DNA of 64,000 nucleotides, from contig NZ_CANLZM010000010.1 in NCBI RefSeq assembly GCF_947495565.1, positions 124,001 through 188,000 of the forward strand, read 5' to 3'. Positions 45,112 to 54,659 of this stretch are shown here, in pieces. The DNA comes from an uncultured Pontibacter sp. (GTDB lineage Bacteria; Bacteroidota; Bacteroidia; Cytophagales; Hymenobacteraceae). A model generated the notes under the pieces. The model had not been told where the DNA came from. It made no database searches and saw only the letters and a program-made list of their open reading frames with translations. Made by a program: the position numbers and the translations under genes. The stretch's first letter is position 1, and each line of letters begins with the position of its first letter.

Positions 45112-46023
45112 ATGAAAAAGCCCCTTACACTAGCCGATGTGCAGAAATTCGAGAACATGGAGTTTCTGGCCAAGCAGCTGGTAGAGGGTTTTATCACGGG
45201 GCTGCATCAGTCGCCTTACCATGGCTTTTCGGTGGAGTTTTCGGAGCACCGCCTCTACAACAACGGGGAAAGCACCCGCCATATAGACTGGAAAGTATTT
45301 GCCCGCACCGATAAGCTTTTTGTTAAGCGTTACGAAGAGGAAACCAACCTGCGCTGCCATATCCTGCTGGATGTTTCGCCGTCTATGTACTACCCTGTGG
45401 AGAATAACGGCAAGCTTCGTTTCTCTGCCTTGTGTGCGGCCGCGCTGGCAACCCTTTTGCGCCGACAGCGTGATGCCGTTGGTATGGTTACCTTCTCCGA
45501 TATCATTGAGCAGCAAACGCCTGTGCGCTCCACGGCCTCACACCTGCACACGTTGCTATTGCTTTTGCAGCAGCAGCTGGAGCAGCAGCCAACCGCTAAA
45601 GACACGCGTGTGGCGGATGTGGTGCACCAGATCGCGCAGCAGATTTCAAAGCGCTCTTTGGTTATTATCTTCAGTGATATGCTGAGCCGCGTAGATGATA
45701 TGGAAAGCGTTTTTGCAGCTTTGCAGCACCTCAAGCACCAGAAGCATGAAGTCCTTTTATTCCATGTGATGGATCGCAAGACCGAGGAGGAGTTCGAGTT
45801 TGCCGAGCGGCCCTACGTGTTTGTGGATGTGGAAACAGGGCAGGAGCTGAAGCTGCAACCCTCTCAGGTGCGGGAGCATTACCGCGCTGCAGTTGAAAAG
45901 TATAAAAAGGAGCTGGCGCTTAAATGCGGGCAGTATAAAATTGATTTTGTGCCTGTAGATATCAGCGCACCGTTTGATAAGGTGCTGTATTCTTACCTGA
46001 TTAAACGCGCAAAAGGCAGATGA
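45112..46023 (+). CDS. DUF58 domain protein
   Basis: The 303-residue protein belongs to the DUF58 family, a VWA-like fold usually partnered with MoxR-type AAA+ ATPases. Visible motifs are the family's SEHRLYNNGESTRHIDWKVFARTDKLFVKRYEEE (about residues 44-77) and the MIDAS-like DVSPSMYYP, followed by SDIIEQQTPVR and IIFSDMLSRVDDME. It lacks membrane helices, so it is cytosolic. MoxR/DUF58 pairs act as metal- or protein-chaperone modules in stress response; no MoxR is next to it here. It shares an operon with the RlpA-like gene. Confidence 0.9.
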   Translation: MKKPLTLADVQKFENMEFLAKQLVEGFITGLHQSPYHGFSVEFSEHRLYNNGESTRHIDWKVFARTDKLFVKRYEEETNLRCHILLDVSPSMYYPVENNGKLRFSALCAAALATLLRRQRDAVGMVTFSDIIEQQTPVRSTASHLHTLLLLLQQQLEQQPTAKDTRVADVVHQIAQQISKRSLVIIFSDMLSRVDDMESVFAALQHLKHQKHEVLLFHVMDRKTEEEFEFAERPYVFVDVETGQELKLQPSQVREHYRAAVEKYKKELALKCGQYKIDFVPVDISAPFDKVLYSYLIKRAKGR

Positions 46024-46073
46024 ATTGCTGTACGCAAGTATAAATCAGCTGAATACCTTCTCTAAAATCACCA

Positions 46074-47666
46074 TCAGTTACCTTCGCGGTCATAAGCGTG
46101 GACGCGCACATCATCCGTGGTCATGTCTTTTGTCTCTTTGCCGAAGATAATTTCATTGCCCCGCTCGGTGTCGTAAACCTGCGTATACTTTTTCCAGCCG
46201 CTGACACTGGATTTGTCTGTAATTTCATCCTCGCCCAGGCCGCCGTAAATCTTTACAAGTATACTTTCCTGAACATTGCCTGTAAGTATGAATGTGTCAT
46301 CTCCTGCCAACCCGTGAAGTATGATTTCTTCTGTTTCGCCTCTTTTAAAAGTTCGCTGGTAGATTGTTTTTGCAGGCAAGGCTCCTGAGGCGGGGCGAGT
46401 AACAATTACCTGCACTTGCTCGTCGTCTACTCTAGCAACAGAGAAAACCTCTTCAGCATCAGAGCCCGGAACAGTAACTCTCTTAGCCAGTATATTATAC
46501 ATTTTTGCGGCAGCTTCTGGCAGTAAATTACGCCGGCTTTTTAGGTTACCTGTCATTTCCTGGCCTATCAAAGAATAAATCGGGGTTGGCAGTTGCTGAA
46601 CCGCCTGCTCAATTACCTTATCCGATAGTTGCTGTTGCATTTGGGTGGCTATACCTTGCCAGTCTTCTAAGCTTAGCTCATGCAGCAGCCTTTTATCCAG
46701 GAATTCAGCATTAATCATGTAAGCTTTCACGTCACTGAAGTCGTGGTCGAAAGTATGGAATTTGCGGGCAAGCAGCTTACTGGTGGCAATAAACGGAATA
46801 AAGCCATCCTTCATTTTCAGGAAAACCTGATCCCGGTCTTTTGGTATTGGCTGATAAATAGTGTCTGTGCCCTGTGTTGTCACAGCCCAATCCCACTGGC
46901 CTTTGTGTCGGTCCCAGTCCCCTAAAAGCAGGTCCAGCAGGCGGGCGCGGGCAAAAGCTTTCTGGTTAAAATGGTTTGTGTTGCGGCTAAACCGCTTCCG
47001 CAGGGCATCTTCTGATTCTTCGAAATTAATTACATCGCTGGCAAAAGCAGGAGTAATGTCGGCAGGGGTTTCATACTTTTCTTCCAGCATAAATACCTTG
47101 CCCTGTACATCTGGGCTATACTCTCCGAAAGTTGCATCATTGGCAGCTACGTAGTATAGTTTAGGGTTGGTGTGGTAGATGCCCACGGCTTCAGCCAGAA
47201 CAGGCACAACCAATGCGCCAAAAGGATTGGAGGCGGTAGTCTGGTCGCGAAGGATATTGGTTACAAAAGTGCCCTGCCAGAATTTGCTGACTACATGCCG
47301 AGGGTCTTTGTCGATGGAGCGCAGGGCGTACAAACGGCCGGCTTCGTCTTTTAGCTCAAAACTAGTTGTCTGGTAGCCACCGCCTTTCTTTACTACCGTT
47401 AAACCTCCATAAAGTGAGTCGAGCTGAAGAACGGGAAGATGGACAGGCGCTACCCAGAGCTTACGGTTGTGGTCTCCCCAGAAAAAACGGTGAAAGCCGC
47501 TGCGGTCGTAGTGGCGCCCGGCAATTACCCAGGCGCTGTCCGGGCCGGCAGCGGCTTTTCCGTCTAACTCTGCTTCTGTTGCAAGGGCGTCGTGCTGAAA
47601 AAAATCCTCGTCTGCGCAGCCGCTTAATAAAAGGCTGCTAATAAGCACCAACACCGCTTGCTTCAT
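46074..47666 (-). CDS. Surface lipoprotein with kinase-like GDWDRH core, function unknown
   Basis: The 530-residue protein has a lipoprotein signal (residues 1-17, LLLSGC). Its centre contains LLDLLLGDWDRHKGQWDW (about residues 251-268) and, 12 residues on, YQPIPKDRDQVFLKM. These recall the catalytic and metal-binding loops of the Fam20/CotH/HipA-type atypical kinase fold, and the same pair is found in Bacteroidota outer-membrane proteins that carry a metallophosphatase domain and a barrel. Here neither the phosphatase nor the barrel is present. The last 100 residues hold two RTX-like turns, LAGDDTFILTG and YGGLGEDEI. I cannot name the function. Single gene, convergent with the DUF58 gene. 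Confidence 0.6.
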   Translation of the reverse strand: MKQAVLVLISSLLLSGCADEDFFQHDALATEAELDGKAAAGPDSAWVIAGRHYDRSGFHRFFWGDHNRKLWVAPVHLPVLQLDSLYGGLTVVKKGGGYQTTSFELKDEAGRLYALRSIDKDPRHVVSKFWQGTFVTNILRDQTTASNPFGALVVPVLAEAVGIYHTNPKLYYVAANDATFGEYSPDVQGKVFMLEEKYETPADITPAFASDVINFEESEDALRKRFSRNTNHFNQKAFARARLLDLLLGDWDRHKGQWDWAVTTQGTDTIYQPIPKDRDQVFLKMKDGFIPFIATSKLLARKFHTFDHDFSDVKAYMINAEFLDKRLLHELSLEDWQGIATQMQQQLSDKVIEQAVQQLPTPIYSLIGQEMTGNLKSRRNLLPEAAAKMYNILAKRVTVPGSDAEEVFSVARVDDEQVQVIVTRPASGALPAKTIYQRTFKRGETEEIILHGLAGDDTFILTGNVQESILVKIYGGLGEDEITDKSSVSGWKKYTQVYDTERGNEIIFGKETKDMTTDDVRVHAYDREGN

Positions 47667-47742
47667 AATTTATGTAGTTGTTTGTTAAGAGCTAAAAGTA
47701 TAGTTTTTGATTTTCTGCTATAAATACTCTTAACCTAAGCGG

Positions 47743-49389
47743 TTATTTATTTCCGGTATAATACTCTATCAGGCCGCTGGTGGAGCCGTCGTGGTTGGAG
47801 GCCTTGCCGTGCAGCAGTTCACCTTCAATTGTGCCTGCCAGCTGCTTGCCTAACTCCACGCCCCATTGGTCAAAGCTATAGATATTCCAGATTACTCCCT
47901 GCACAAAAGTCTTATGCTCATACATGGCTACCAGGCTGCCAAGCTCAAAAGGCGTTAATTTTTTCATCATGATAGATGTGGTTGGCTTGTTGCCTTCAAA
48001 AAGCTTGTGGGGCAGCAGCTGCTCCAGTTCGTCGCCGGCCATACCTTTCTGAGCCAGTTCCTCACGCACCTCGTCTGCATTTTTGCCTTTCATCAAAGCC
48101 TCAGTCTGTGCAAAGAAGTTAGACAAGAGCAGCGGGTGATGGTTGCCTATCGGGTTGTGGCTCTCAGCAGGCGCTATAAAATCACACGGTATAAGTATGG
48201 TGCCCTGGTGTATAAGCTGGAAGAACGAGTGCTGACTGTTGGTGCCTGCCGCTCCCCAAACCACTGGCTGGGTCTGGTAATCTACGCGGTTGCCGTTGCG
48301 GTCTGTGCTTTTGCCGTTGCTCTCCATCAGCAGCTGCTGCAGGTATTCTGGCAACAGGCGCAGGTATTGGTCGTATGGAAGTATGGCATGGGTCTGGCAT
48401 CCGAAAAAGTTGGTGTACCAGATGCTTAGCAGCGCCATCAGCACAGGGATGTTCTGCTCCATAGGCTCCTCACGGAAATGCTTATCCATGGATTCGGCTC
48501 CGCGCAGCAGCTCCTCAAACTTATCGTAGCCTAAAGCACAGGCCACCGACAATCCTATGGCTGACCAAAGCGAGAAACGGCCGCCAACCCAATCCCAGAA
48601 ACGGAAGGCGTTTTCCTCTGCAATCCCGAACTTTGTTACTGCCTCAATATTGGTAGATAGCGCCACAAAGTGCTTTTTGATATGCTCGCGGTCCACAGCT
48701 TTGTTCAGGAACCAGCCACGCGCGGTTTCTGCGTTGGTAATGGTTTCTTTGGTGGTGAAAGTTTTGGAGGCGATGATGAACAGCGTCGTCTCAGGATCCA
48801 GCTTACGCAGCACTTCAGCAGCGTCGGTACCGTCTACATTGGAGATAAAGTATACTTCGAGATCCGGTTTCTGATACTTTTTCAGGGACTCAATCACCAT
48901 TTTAGGCCCAAGGTCGGAGCCGCCAATGCCAATGTTCACCACACTTTGGATGCGCTTACCGGTATAGCCGGTCCACTCGCCGGAGTGCAGTTTATGGCAG
49001 AAACTACGCATCTGCTCCTGTACCTGGCGCACTTCCTGCAATACATCCTCTCCATCCACCTGCAGCTGCTCATCCGAGAAATTTCTTAAAGCCGTATGCA
49101 GCACCGCGCGGTTTTCGGTGGCGTTTATTTTCTCTCCGCCAAACATACTTTCAATGGCGCTTGGCACCTCCATTTCGTTGGCTAACTGCGTCAGAAGCTG
49201 CAGCGTCTCCTCTGTAATGCGGTTCTTGGAGAGGTCATAAATTGAATCGTTCAGCCGGAAAGTGAACTTGTTAAAGCGCTCAGCATCGTGGGCAAACAGG
49301 TCGCGCAGGTGCTGTGGCTGTACTGTCTTAAAGTGATCTTCAAGTTTTTTCCAGGCTTCGGTTTTAGCAGGAGAGGAGTTCTTTAGCAT
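47743..49389 (-). CDS. pgi: Glucose-6-phosphate isomerase
   Basis: Interconverts glucose-6-phosphate and fructose-6-phosphate. The 548-residue length and sequence fit the E. coli-like long class. Motifs are [20 protein letters not shown] (about residues 150-169), the [17 protein letters not shown] loop, [18 protein letters not shown] with the catalytic region, and [17 protein letters not shown] near the C-terminus, which holds the catalytic Lys. His of [11 protein letters not shown] is the ring-opening base. It stands alone, but with the HAD, GH65, PfkB and Fba genes downstream it completes the route from glucose-6-phosphate to triose phosphates. Confidence 0.98.
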   Translation of the reverse strand: MLKNSSPAKTEAWKKLEDHFKTVQPQHLRDLFAHDAERFNKFTFRLNDSIYDLSKNRITEETLQLLTQLANEMEVPSAIESMFGGEKINATENRAVLHTALRNFSDEQLQVDGEDVLQEVRQVQEQMRSFCHKLHSGEWTGYTGKRIQSVVNIGIGGSDLGPKMVIESLKKYQKPDLEVYFISNVDGTDAAEVLRKLDPETTLFIIASKTFTTKETITNAETARGWFLNKAVDREHIKKHFVALSTNIEAVTKFGIAEENAFRFWDWVGGRFSLWSAIGLSVACALGYDKFEELLRGAESMDKHFREEPMEQNIPVLMALLSIWYTNFFGCQTHAILPYDQYLRLLPEYLQQLLMESNGKSTDRNGNRVDYQTQPVVWGAAGTNSQHSFFQLIHQGTILIPCDFIAPAESHNPIGNHHPLLLSNFFAQTEALMKGKNADEVREELAQKGMAGDELEQLLPHKLFEGNKPTTSIMMKKLTPFELGSLVAMYEHKTFVQGVIWNIYSFDQWGVELGKQLAGTIEGELLHGKASNHDGSTSGLIEYYTGNK

Positions 49390-49696
49390 AGTTGAATTTT
49401 ATAAATGATGTTTCGGCACCCGGACTCAACTACTGCGATTAAGTACGGCGGGTTTCGGGTAGTTCTGTTTTTACGTATAAAGTATGGCAGAAACTTCCTG
49501 CCGTTCCAAAGTTAAAAAATCCTGCAAATAAAGCAGATTTACTTCAGGGTTTAAAGACGTGCCACAGCGGGACATCAATTATACTTCTGATGCGTAGGTA
49601 AATAGTTGTAAATGAGTTGTTGCGGAAGATGAAACGCAGATTGAAGTATTGTTTCTCCAACACTTAATTCAGAATTATCACTAAAAATAAATAAGT
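49390..49696. other. Divergent intergenic region, pgi / small protein
   Basis: The 307 bp hold the promoters of pgi and the small 65-residue gene. It is AT-rich to the right, with a TATACTT at about 49580. No RNA gene or strong hairpin was seen. Confidence 0.5.
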
Positions 49697-49894
49697 ATGA
49701 AAGAGCAGGATAAAAAGCAAAATAAAGAGCAAAAGCCGGGACATGCAGACGGAAAAGGAATTTTAAGAGAAGATGACGGAAAGCGCACACCACCGGGGCC
49801 TACGGGTTATGTAACAGGCGGGAATAACCCTGCCACCAGACCTGAGCAGGGGCCGGACGTGCCACCGCAAGAGCGAACAGAGGGTATTCCGTAG
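49697..49894 (+). CDS. Small hydrophilic protein, disordered
   Basis: The 65-residue ORF is Lys/Glu-rich at the start (MKEQDKKQNKEQKPGHADGK) and Gly/Pro-rich at the end (RPEQGPDVPPQERTEG), with no Cys and almost no hydrophobic residue. This fits an intrinsically disordered protein rather than chance translation. It is 43 bp before the P-type ATPase, on the same strand, so both may be cotranscribed. No function is recognised. The composition recalls small stress-induced hydrophilic proteins, but this is only an impression. Confidence 0.6.
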   Translation: MKEQDKKQNKEQKPGHADGKGILREDDGKRTPPGPTGYVTGGNNPATRPEQGPDVPPQERTEGIP

Positions 49895-49937
49895 CCCTCA
49901 CACTAAGTTGCATTGACACCAGAAAGCGGCTATAAAA

Positions 49938-52658
49938 ATGGCTATAGATCAGAAGTTTCCATACCACTGCATCACTACAGAACAGGCGCTGGAGAAGCTG
50001 CAGTCTGGTAGAGATGGGCTGACTGATAAAGAGGCCAAAACCAGGCAGCAGCAGTATGGGCCAAACGAACTGACCGGCAGAGAGGGCATCAACCCCGTCG
50101 TTCTGTTCCTGCGGCAGTTCAAGGATTTTCTGATATTGGTGCTGGTGCTTGCAGCCGGGGTTGCCTGGTATGCAGGCCATATGGTGGATGTGTATGTGAT
50201 TTTTGGCGTCATTTTGTTTAACGCCCTCCTTGGTTTTTTTCAGGAGTACCGGGCCGAAAAAGCAATTCAGGCGTTGAAAAACATGCTGAAGCAGGAGGCC
50301 AAGGTACTCCGAAACCGCCAGCAGAAAACGGTGGAGGCTAGGGAGCTGGTGCCTGGCGATGTTATAGTTTTAGAAGAGGGCGACGGTATTCCGGCTGATG
50401 CACGCCTGTTGCGCTGCAAAAATCTACAAACCATAGAGGCCTCCCTCACCGGCGAATCTCTGCCGATAGATAAGCAAACTGATCCTCTTGAAGAGAATGT
50501 AAGTTTAGGCGACAGGTTGAACATGCTTTGGAAAGGCACGCATGTAGCCAGAGGATCTGCCCAAGCCGTCGTAACTGCTATCAGCGGAGATACAGAATTA
50601 GGCAAAATATCCCAATCGCTTGGTTCCATCAAGGCCACGGCCACCAACTTCAGGAAAAAGACAGAGCGGCTGGCCAAGCAGATGGCCCTTATCTCTATTA
50701 TCACCTCTGCCATCGTTTTTATACTTGGCTACTTCATCCGGAATTATGCTTTCGAGGAGGTGCTGCTGATTACGGTAGCTACCCTTGTATCTTCAATTCC
50801 GGAGGGCTTGCCGGCTGTTATCACCATTGTGCTGGCTATAGGTGCCAACCGAATGGCCAAGCAGCACGCTATCACGCGCGAGTTCGCAGCCACCGAAATG
50901 CTAGGCTCTGTATCGGTTATACTTACAGATAAGACCGGCACCCTCACAAAAAGTATACTTACCGTCGGGAAACTGTACCTGGGCGATGGTCTTGAGCTGG
51001 AAGTGTCCGGTACAGGTTACATGCCTGAAGGAGATCTATCGCGCAACGGAGAAAGTATAAACCTCTCAGAAAGCAAGGTGCTGCAAAAGCTGCTGCTGAT
51101 CTCTAAATTCTGTAACAACGCACATATAGGCGAGGCTAAAATAGATGAAAGTGAAAGGGCAAATGAGCCAGAAGTAACTGGAGACCCAACAGAGGTAGCC
51201 TTGCTTGTGTTATCTAAAAAAGCGGAGGCGAAACAAAAAAATGCGCTGCCTAATGCACAGGTGATTGACGACCTGCCGTTTAATTCGGAGCAGAAATTTA
51301 GGGCAACATTGGCTGAGGTAGAAGGAGAGCGAGAGCTGCTAACTGTCGGGGCACCAGAGAAAATACTAAGTTTAAGCACTCATATTCTTACCCAGGATGG
51401 GCCGCAGGAGCTGAGCGATGGGGTGCGGCAGCGCATACAGGAGAAAAACGATGCATGGGCCGACAACGCCATGCGTGTGTTAGCCCTTGCCTACCGCCAA
51501 GCCGATGCACTGGGCGATGAAGCAAAAAGCGATGATGTGAATGATTTAGTTTGGGTAGGCATAACCGGTATCATCGACCCGCCCAGAAGTGGGGTGCAAA
51601 AGGCCGTGGCCGACTGCAAGACTGCCGGGATACGCGTCCTAATGGTAACCGGCGACCACAAAAAAACAGGCGCAGCCATAGCCCGTGAGGTTGGTATACT
51701 TTCCCCGGAGAAATCAGAGGCTGAGTTTCCGCTGGCTTTGCAGGAAGACGAGCTGGAGTCTTCGGCGTACAGCTTTGGAGAGCTTGTAGATAATGTATCC
51801 GTTTTTACACGGGTGAGTCCCCAAACAAAACTCCGTATTGCCGAGCAACTCCAGGAGAAAGGGCACCTGATAGCCATGACCGGCGACGGGGTGAATGATG
51901 CACCGGCACTTAAGAGGGCTGATGTAGGGATTGCCATGGGGATTCGGGGTACGGATGTGGCTAAAGATGCGTCCCAAATCGTGCTTTCTGATGACAATTT
52001 TACTACCATAGTGCGGGCGGTGCGTGAAGGGCGTATTGTGTTCCAGAATGTGCAGCAGACAAGCTTTTTCCTGCTGACAACTAACTTTGCTTTCGTAGCG
52101 GTCTTTATCATAACGATCTCAATCGGATGGCCTTTTCCGCTTACAGCTACACAAATACTTTGGGTAAATCTGGTAACAGATGGCGTTATGGAGCTTGGTT
52201 TGGCAACGGAGCGGGGGCATGGCGATATTATGAAAAGAGAACCCGTGCCACGCGATGCCAACATTTTAGATAAAAGCGTGGTGCCTTACATACTGCTGAT
52301 GAGTGTCGTGATGCTGGGCCTAACACTCGCCGTTTTCTCCTATTACCTGCCCCAGGGGGAGGAGTTAGCTCACACCGGCGTCTTCATCGTAATCGCCATG
52401 ACTCAGGTCTACAATACCTTTAATATGCGCTCACTGGAGCATTCGGTTTTTCAAATTGGGGTGTTCAGCAACAAGTATGTTAATATAGCCTTTGTCGCCT
52501 CCGTTGCACTGCAGCTACTGGTAATTTACACCCCATTTCTGAGTGGAGTCTTTAATTTTAAGGAGCTGCCTATCGTTGATCTGTTGATTATCATCTTGCT
52601 ATCCAGCACAGTAATTTGGGCGGCGGAAGCTTATAAATGGTTTAAGAGAAAAAAATAA
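49938..52658 (+). CDS. P-type Ca2+/Mn2+-transporting ATPase (P2A type)
   Basis: The 906-residue pump has an N-terminal cation-ATPase domain, the actuator TGES motif (SLTGESLPID), TM4 with PEGLPAVITIVLAIG, the phosphorylation motif with Asp331 in DKTGTLT, and hinge MTGDGVNDAPALKRADVG. TM6 reads QILWVNLVTDG, keeping the Asn and Asp of calcium site II. In TM5 the Asn-x-x-Glu of SERCA site I is Asn-x-x-Phe (TTNFAFVAVF), so probably only one ion site remains, as in PMR1/SPCA-type pumps. It exports divalent cations from the cytosol. The long C-terminal four-helix part is typical of P2A ATPases. Confidence 0.93.
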   Translation: MAIDQKFPYHCITTEQALEKLQSGRDGLTDKEAKTRQQQYGPNELTGREGINPVVLFLRQFKDFLILVLVLAAGVAWYAGHMVDVYVIFGVILFNALLGFFQEYRAEKAIQALKNMLKQEAKVLRNRQQKTVEARELVPGDVIVLEEGDGIPADARLLRCKNLQTIEASLTGESLPIDKQTDPLEENVSLGDRLNMLWKGTHVARGSAQAVVTAISGDTELGKISQSLGSIKATATNFRKKTERLAKQMALISIITSAIVFILGYFIRNYAFEEVLLITVATLVSSIPEGLPAVITIVLAIGANRMAKQHAITREFAATEMLGSVSVILTDKTGTLTKSILTVGKLYLGDGLELEVSGTGYMPEGDLSRNGESINLSESKVLQKLLLISKFCNNAHIGEAKIDESERANEPEVTGDPTEVALLVLSKKAEAKQKNALPNAQVIDDLPFNSEQKFRATLAEVEGERELLTVGAPEKILSLSTHILTQDGPQELSDGVRQRIQEKNDAWADNAMRVLALAYRQADALGDEAKSDDVNDLVWVGITGIIDPPRSGVQKAVADCKTAGIRVLMVTGDHKKTGAAIAREVGILSPEKSEAEFPLALQEDELESSAYSFGELVDNVSVFTRVSPQTKLRIAEQLQEKGHLIAMTGDGVNDAPALKRADVGIAMGIRGTDVAKDASQIVLSDDNFTTIVRAVREGRIVFQNVQQTSFFLLTTNFAFVAVFIITISIGWPFPLTATQILWVNLVTDGVMELGLATERGHGDIMKREPVPRDANILDKSVVPYILLMSVVMLGLTLAVFSYYLPQGEELAHTGVFIVIAMTQVYNTFNMRSLEHSVFQIGVFSNKYVNIAFVASVALQLLVIYTPFLSGVFNFKELPIVDLLIIILLSSTVIWAAEAYKWFKRKK

Positions 52659-52949
52659 GCTGCTCTCGGATTAGTATCGTATAAAAATATAGGCTAAAGC
52701 GTATTTTATACCTGATTTACTAAAATTAATGCGCTTAAGCTTAAGTAAAACACAGTGAACATATACAATTTAATAGCCGTAGATGCTGTAACTATGGGGG
52801 CATGTGCCTATATTTGAAGAGCCAGATAAAGGAGGTGTCAAATCAACTTCTTCGGCATAAACTTTAGAAGTGGCTGCGTCTGCCAAGGTAGCCAGCCGGC
52901 AGGGTTTGCCGTTTAAACCAGTGAAAACCTATCAAGCAAAGTTATACTT
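52659..52949. other. Intergenic region before the sugar-phosphate block
   Basis: The 291 bp carry no ORF or RNA signal that I recognise. A TATACTT lies close to the start of the first HAD gene. Confidence 0.45.
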
Positions 52950-53729
52950 ATGAGTAATCTGAGTAATCTTATACAAGAAAAAAATATTAAGGCCCTTATT
53001 TTCGATATGGATGGCGTGATCACAAACACAGCCGGGCTGCATGCTGAAGCATGGAAAAAACTGTGCGATTCCTTTTTACGCCAGCGAAGCGAGCAGGACG
53101 GCAAAAGCTACGCGCCTTTCGATCTGAAAGAGGATTACCAGACGTATGTGCACGATGTTCCCAGAATTGATGCTATGCGTAACTTCATGGCCTCACGAGG
53201 TATTACATTGCCAGAAGGCGAGCCTAACGAAGGCGCAGGCAGCAATACACTGGTAGGCTTGGGCGAGCGCAAAGACTTTTATTTCCATGAGTTGCTGAAG
53301 CAGAACGGTGTGGTTGTGTTTGAAGATGCCATTAAGTGGGTGAAGGAGCAGCAGCAGGCCGGCATGAAAACAGCCATTGTATCAGGAAGCCGCAACTGCC
53401 TGAACATACTTCGCCGCGCAGGCTTAGAAAAACTTTTTGAAGTGCGTGTTGATAAAGTAGTAGCCAACGAACTGAAAATGAACAGCAAGCCTGCGCCGGA
53501 CATTTACCTGGAAGCCGCCAAAAAGCTTGGTGTGCAGCCGCAGGAAACAGCTGTTTTCGAGGATACTGTAGGAGGTATAGAAGGTGCAAAAGCCGGAAAC
53601 TTCGGGCTGATTGTAGGCGTGGACCGTGGCTTTATGAAAGAAACCCTCGAAACAAAAGGTGCTCATACAGTTATCAAGAATTTCACCTCAGAACTTCACG
53701 AGAGAGCAGCTTCCTCTTTAAGTTCTTAA
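52950..53729 (+). CDS. Beta-phosphoglucomutase-type HAD hydrolase, copy 1
   Basis: The 259-residue HAD-superfamily protein has the aspartyl nucleophile pair in LIFDMDGVITNTAGLHAEAW (about residues 17-36), the Ser/Thr motif in AIVSGSRNC, the Lys in KPAPDIYLEAA and the acidic motif FEDTVGGIEGAKAG. The DMDG pair and the cap domain match the beta-phosphoglucomutase branch, which turns beta-glucose-1-phosphate into glucose-6-phosphate. The block YRRYVDG-like region and LPEGE match the subfamily found beside GH65 phosphorylases in actinobacteria. It precedes a paralog (53901), OtsB and GH65 on the same strand. Confidence 0.88.
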   Translation: MSNLSNLIQEKNIKALIFDMDGVITNTAGLHAEAWKKLCDSFLRQRSEQDGKSYAPFDLKEDYQTYVHDVPRIDAMRNFMASRGITLPEGEPNEGAGSNTLVGLGERKDFYFHELLKQNGVVVFEDAIKWVKEQQQAGMKTAIVSGSRNCLNILRRAGLEKLFEVRVDKVVANELKMNSKPAPDIYLEAAKKLGVQPQETAVFEDTVGGIEGAKAGNFGLIVGVDRGFMKETLETKGAHTVIKNFTSELHERAASSLSS

Positions 53730-53743
53730 TTTCAGCACATTGC

Positions 53744-53793
53744 TAAAAGTATAAAAGGCGCCCTTTCTTAAAAGGGCGCCTTTTATACTTTTA
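53744..53793. terminator. Hairpin between the two HAD genes with the word in both arms
   Basis: Perfect 23-bp stem (53744-53766 and 53771-53793) with a 4-nt loop. The outer arms are TAAAAGTATA and its complement, so the stem contains AAGTATA in one arm and TATACTT in the other. It ends with a T tract. Confidence 0.94.
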
Positions 53794-53900
53794 ATACAGC
53801 CATGCTTCTGAGGCATTGGCAAAAAACCAAATGTGGTAAAACCAAGTATGATTTTTAGGGATGCCTACCAAAGCTTTATACTTCAAAATTACACCACTAC

Positions 53901-54650
53901 ATGCCTCATAACGACTTTTTTCAACTAATCAAAGAGAAGCACATTAAGGCGCTAATTTTTGACCTGGATGGCGTGGTTACGCAAACTGCCAAAGTGCACG
54001 CCAAAGCCTGGAAGCGAATGTTTGATGCTTACTTGGAGCAACGGGGGCAGCGTGAGGGTAAAGTTTACAAGCCATTGGAAATTGCTACTGATTACCGCCG
54101 TTACATAGATGGTATTCCTCGCTATGATGGTGTTCGTAATTTCCTGGCTTCCAGAGAAATAACCTTGCCTGAAGGCACTCCCACCGATATGCCCGGAAAA
54201 GAAACTGTGGCTGGCCTGGGCAACAGAAAAAATGCTTATTTTCAGGAGCTGCTGCAAGAGGGTGGCATTGCGGTTTATCCGGATACGGTAGCATTTATAG
54301 AGCAAATGCAGGGGCAGGGGCTGCAAACTGCTATTATTTCAGCAAGTAAAAATTGCCAAGCTATACTTGCAGCGGCAGGCCTTGATAAGCTGTTTGAGGT
54401 GAGGGTGGACGGGGTGCTGTCAGCGGAACTGGGGCTTAAGGGCAAGCCTGCCCCGGATATTTTTTTGGAGGCATCACGTAGGTTAGGAGTAAAGCCAGCG
54501 CATGCAGCCGTTTTCGAGGATGCCTTAGCCGGAGTGGAGGCAGGCAAAGCGGGCGGTTTCGCACTGGTGGTAGGCATAGCCCGAACTGATGAATCTGATG
54601 AATTAAAACTACATGGCGCCGATTTGGTGCTTCAAAAATTTCCAAGTTAA
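53901..54650 (+). CDS. Beta-phosphoglucomutase-type HAD hydrolase, copy 2
   Basis: A 249-residue paralog of the preceding HAD gene with the same plan: LIFDLDGVVTQTAKVHAKAW, YRRYIDGIPRYDGVRNFLASR, AIISASKNC, KGKPAPDIFLEASRRLGV and FEDALAGVEAGKAG. The YRRYIDG-PRYDGVRNFLASR stretch is more typical of the trehalose/GH65-linked HAD subfamily than copy 1, so this may be the dedicated beta-phosphoglucomutase. It is 9 bp before otsB. One copy could act on another sugar phosphate or as a phosphatase. Both keep every catalytic residue I can see. Confidence 0.88.
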   Translation: MPHNDFFQLIKEKHIKALIFDLDGVVTQTAKVHAKAWKRMFDAYLEQRGQREGKVYKPLEIATDYRRYIDGIPRYDGVRNFLASREITLPEGTPTDMPGKETVAGLGNRKNAYFQELLQEGGIAVYPDTVAFIEQMQGQGLQTAIISASKNCQAILAAAGLDKLFEVRVDGVLSAELGLKGKPAPDIFLEASRRLGVKPAHAAVFEDALAGVEAGKAGGFALVVGIARTDESDELKLHGADLVLQKFPS

Positions 54651-54659
54651 AACCATACT

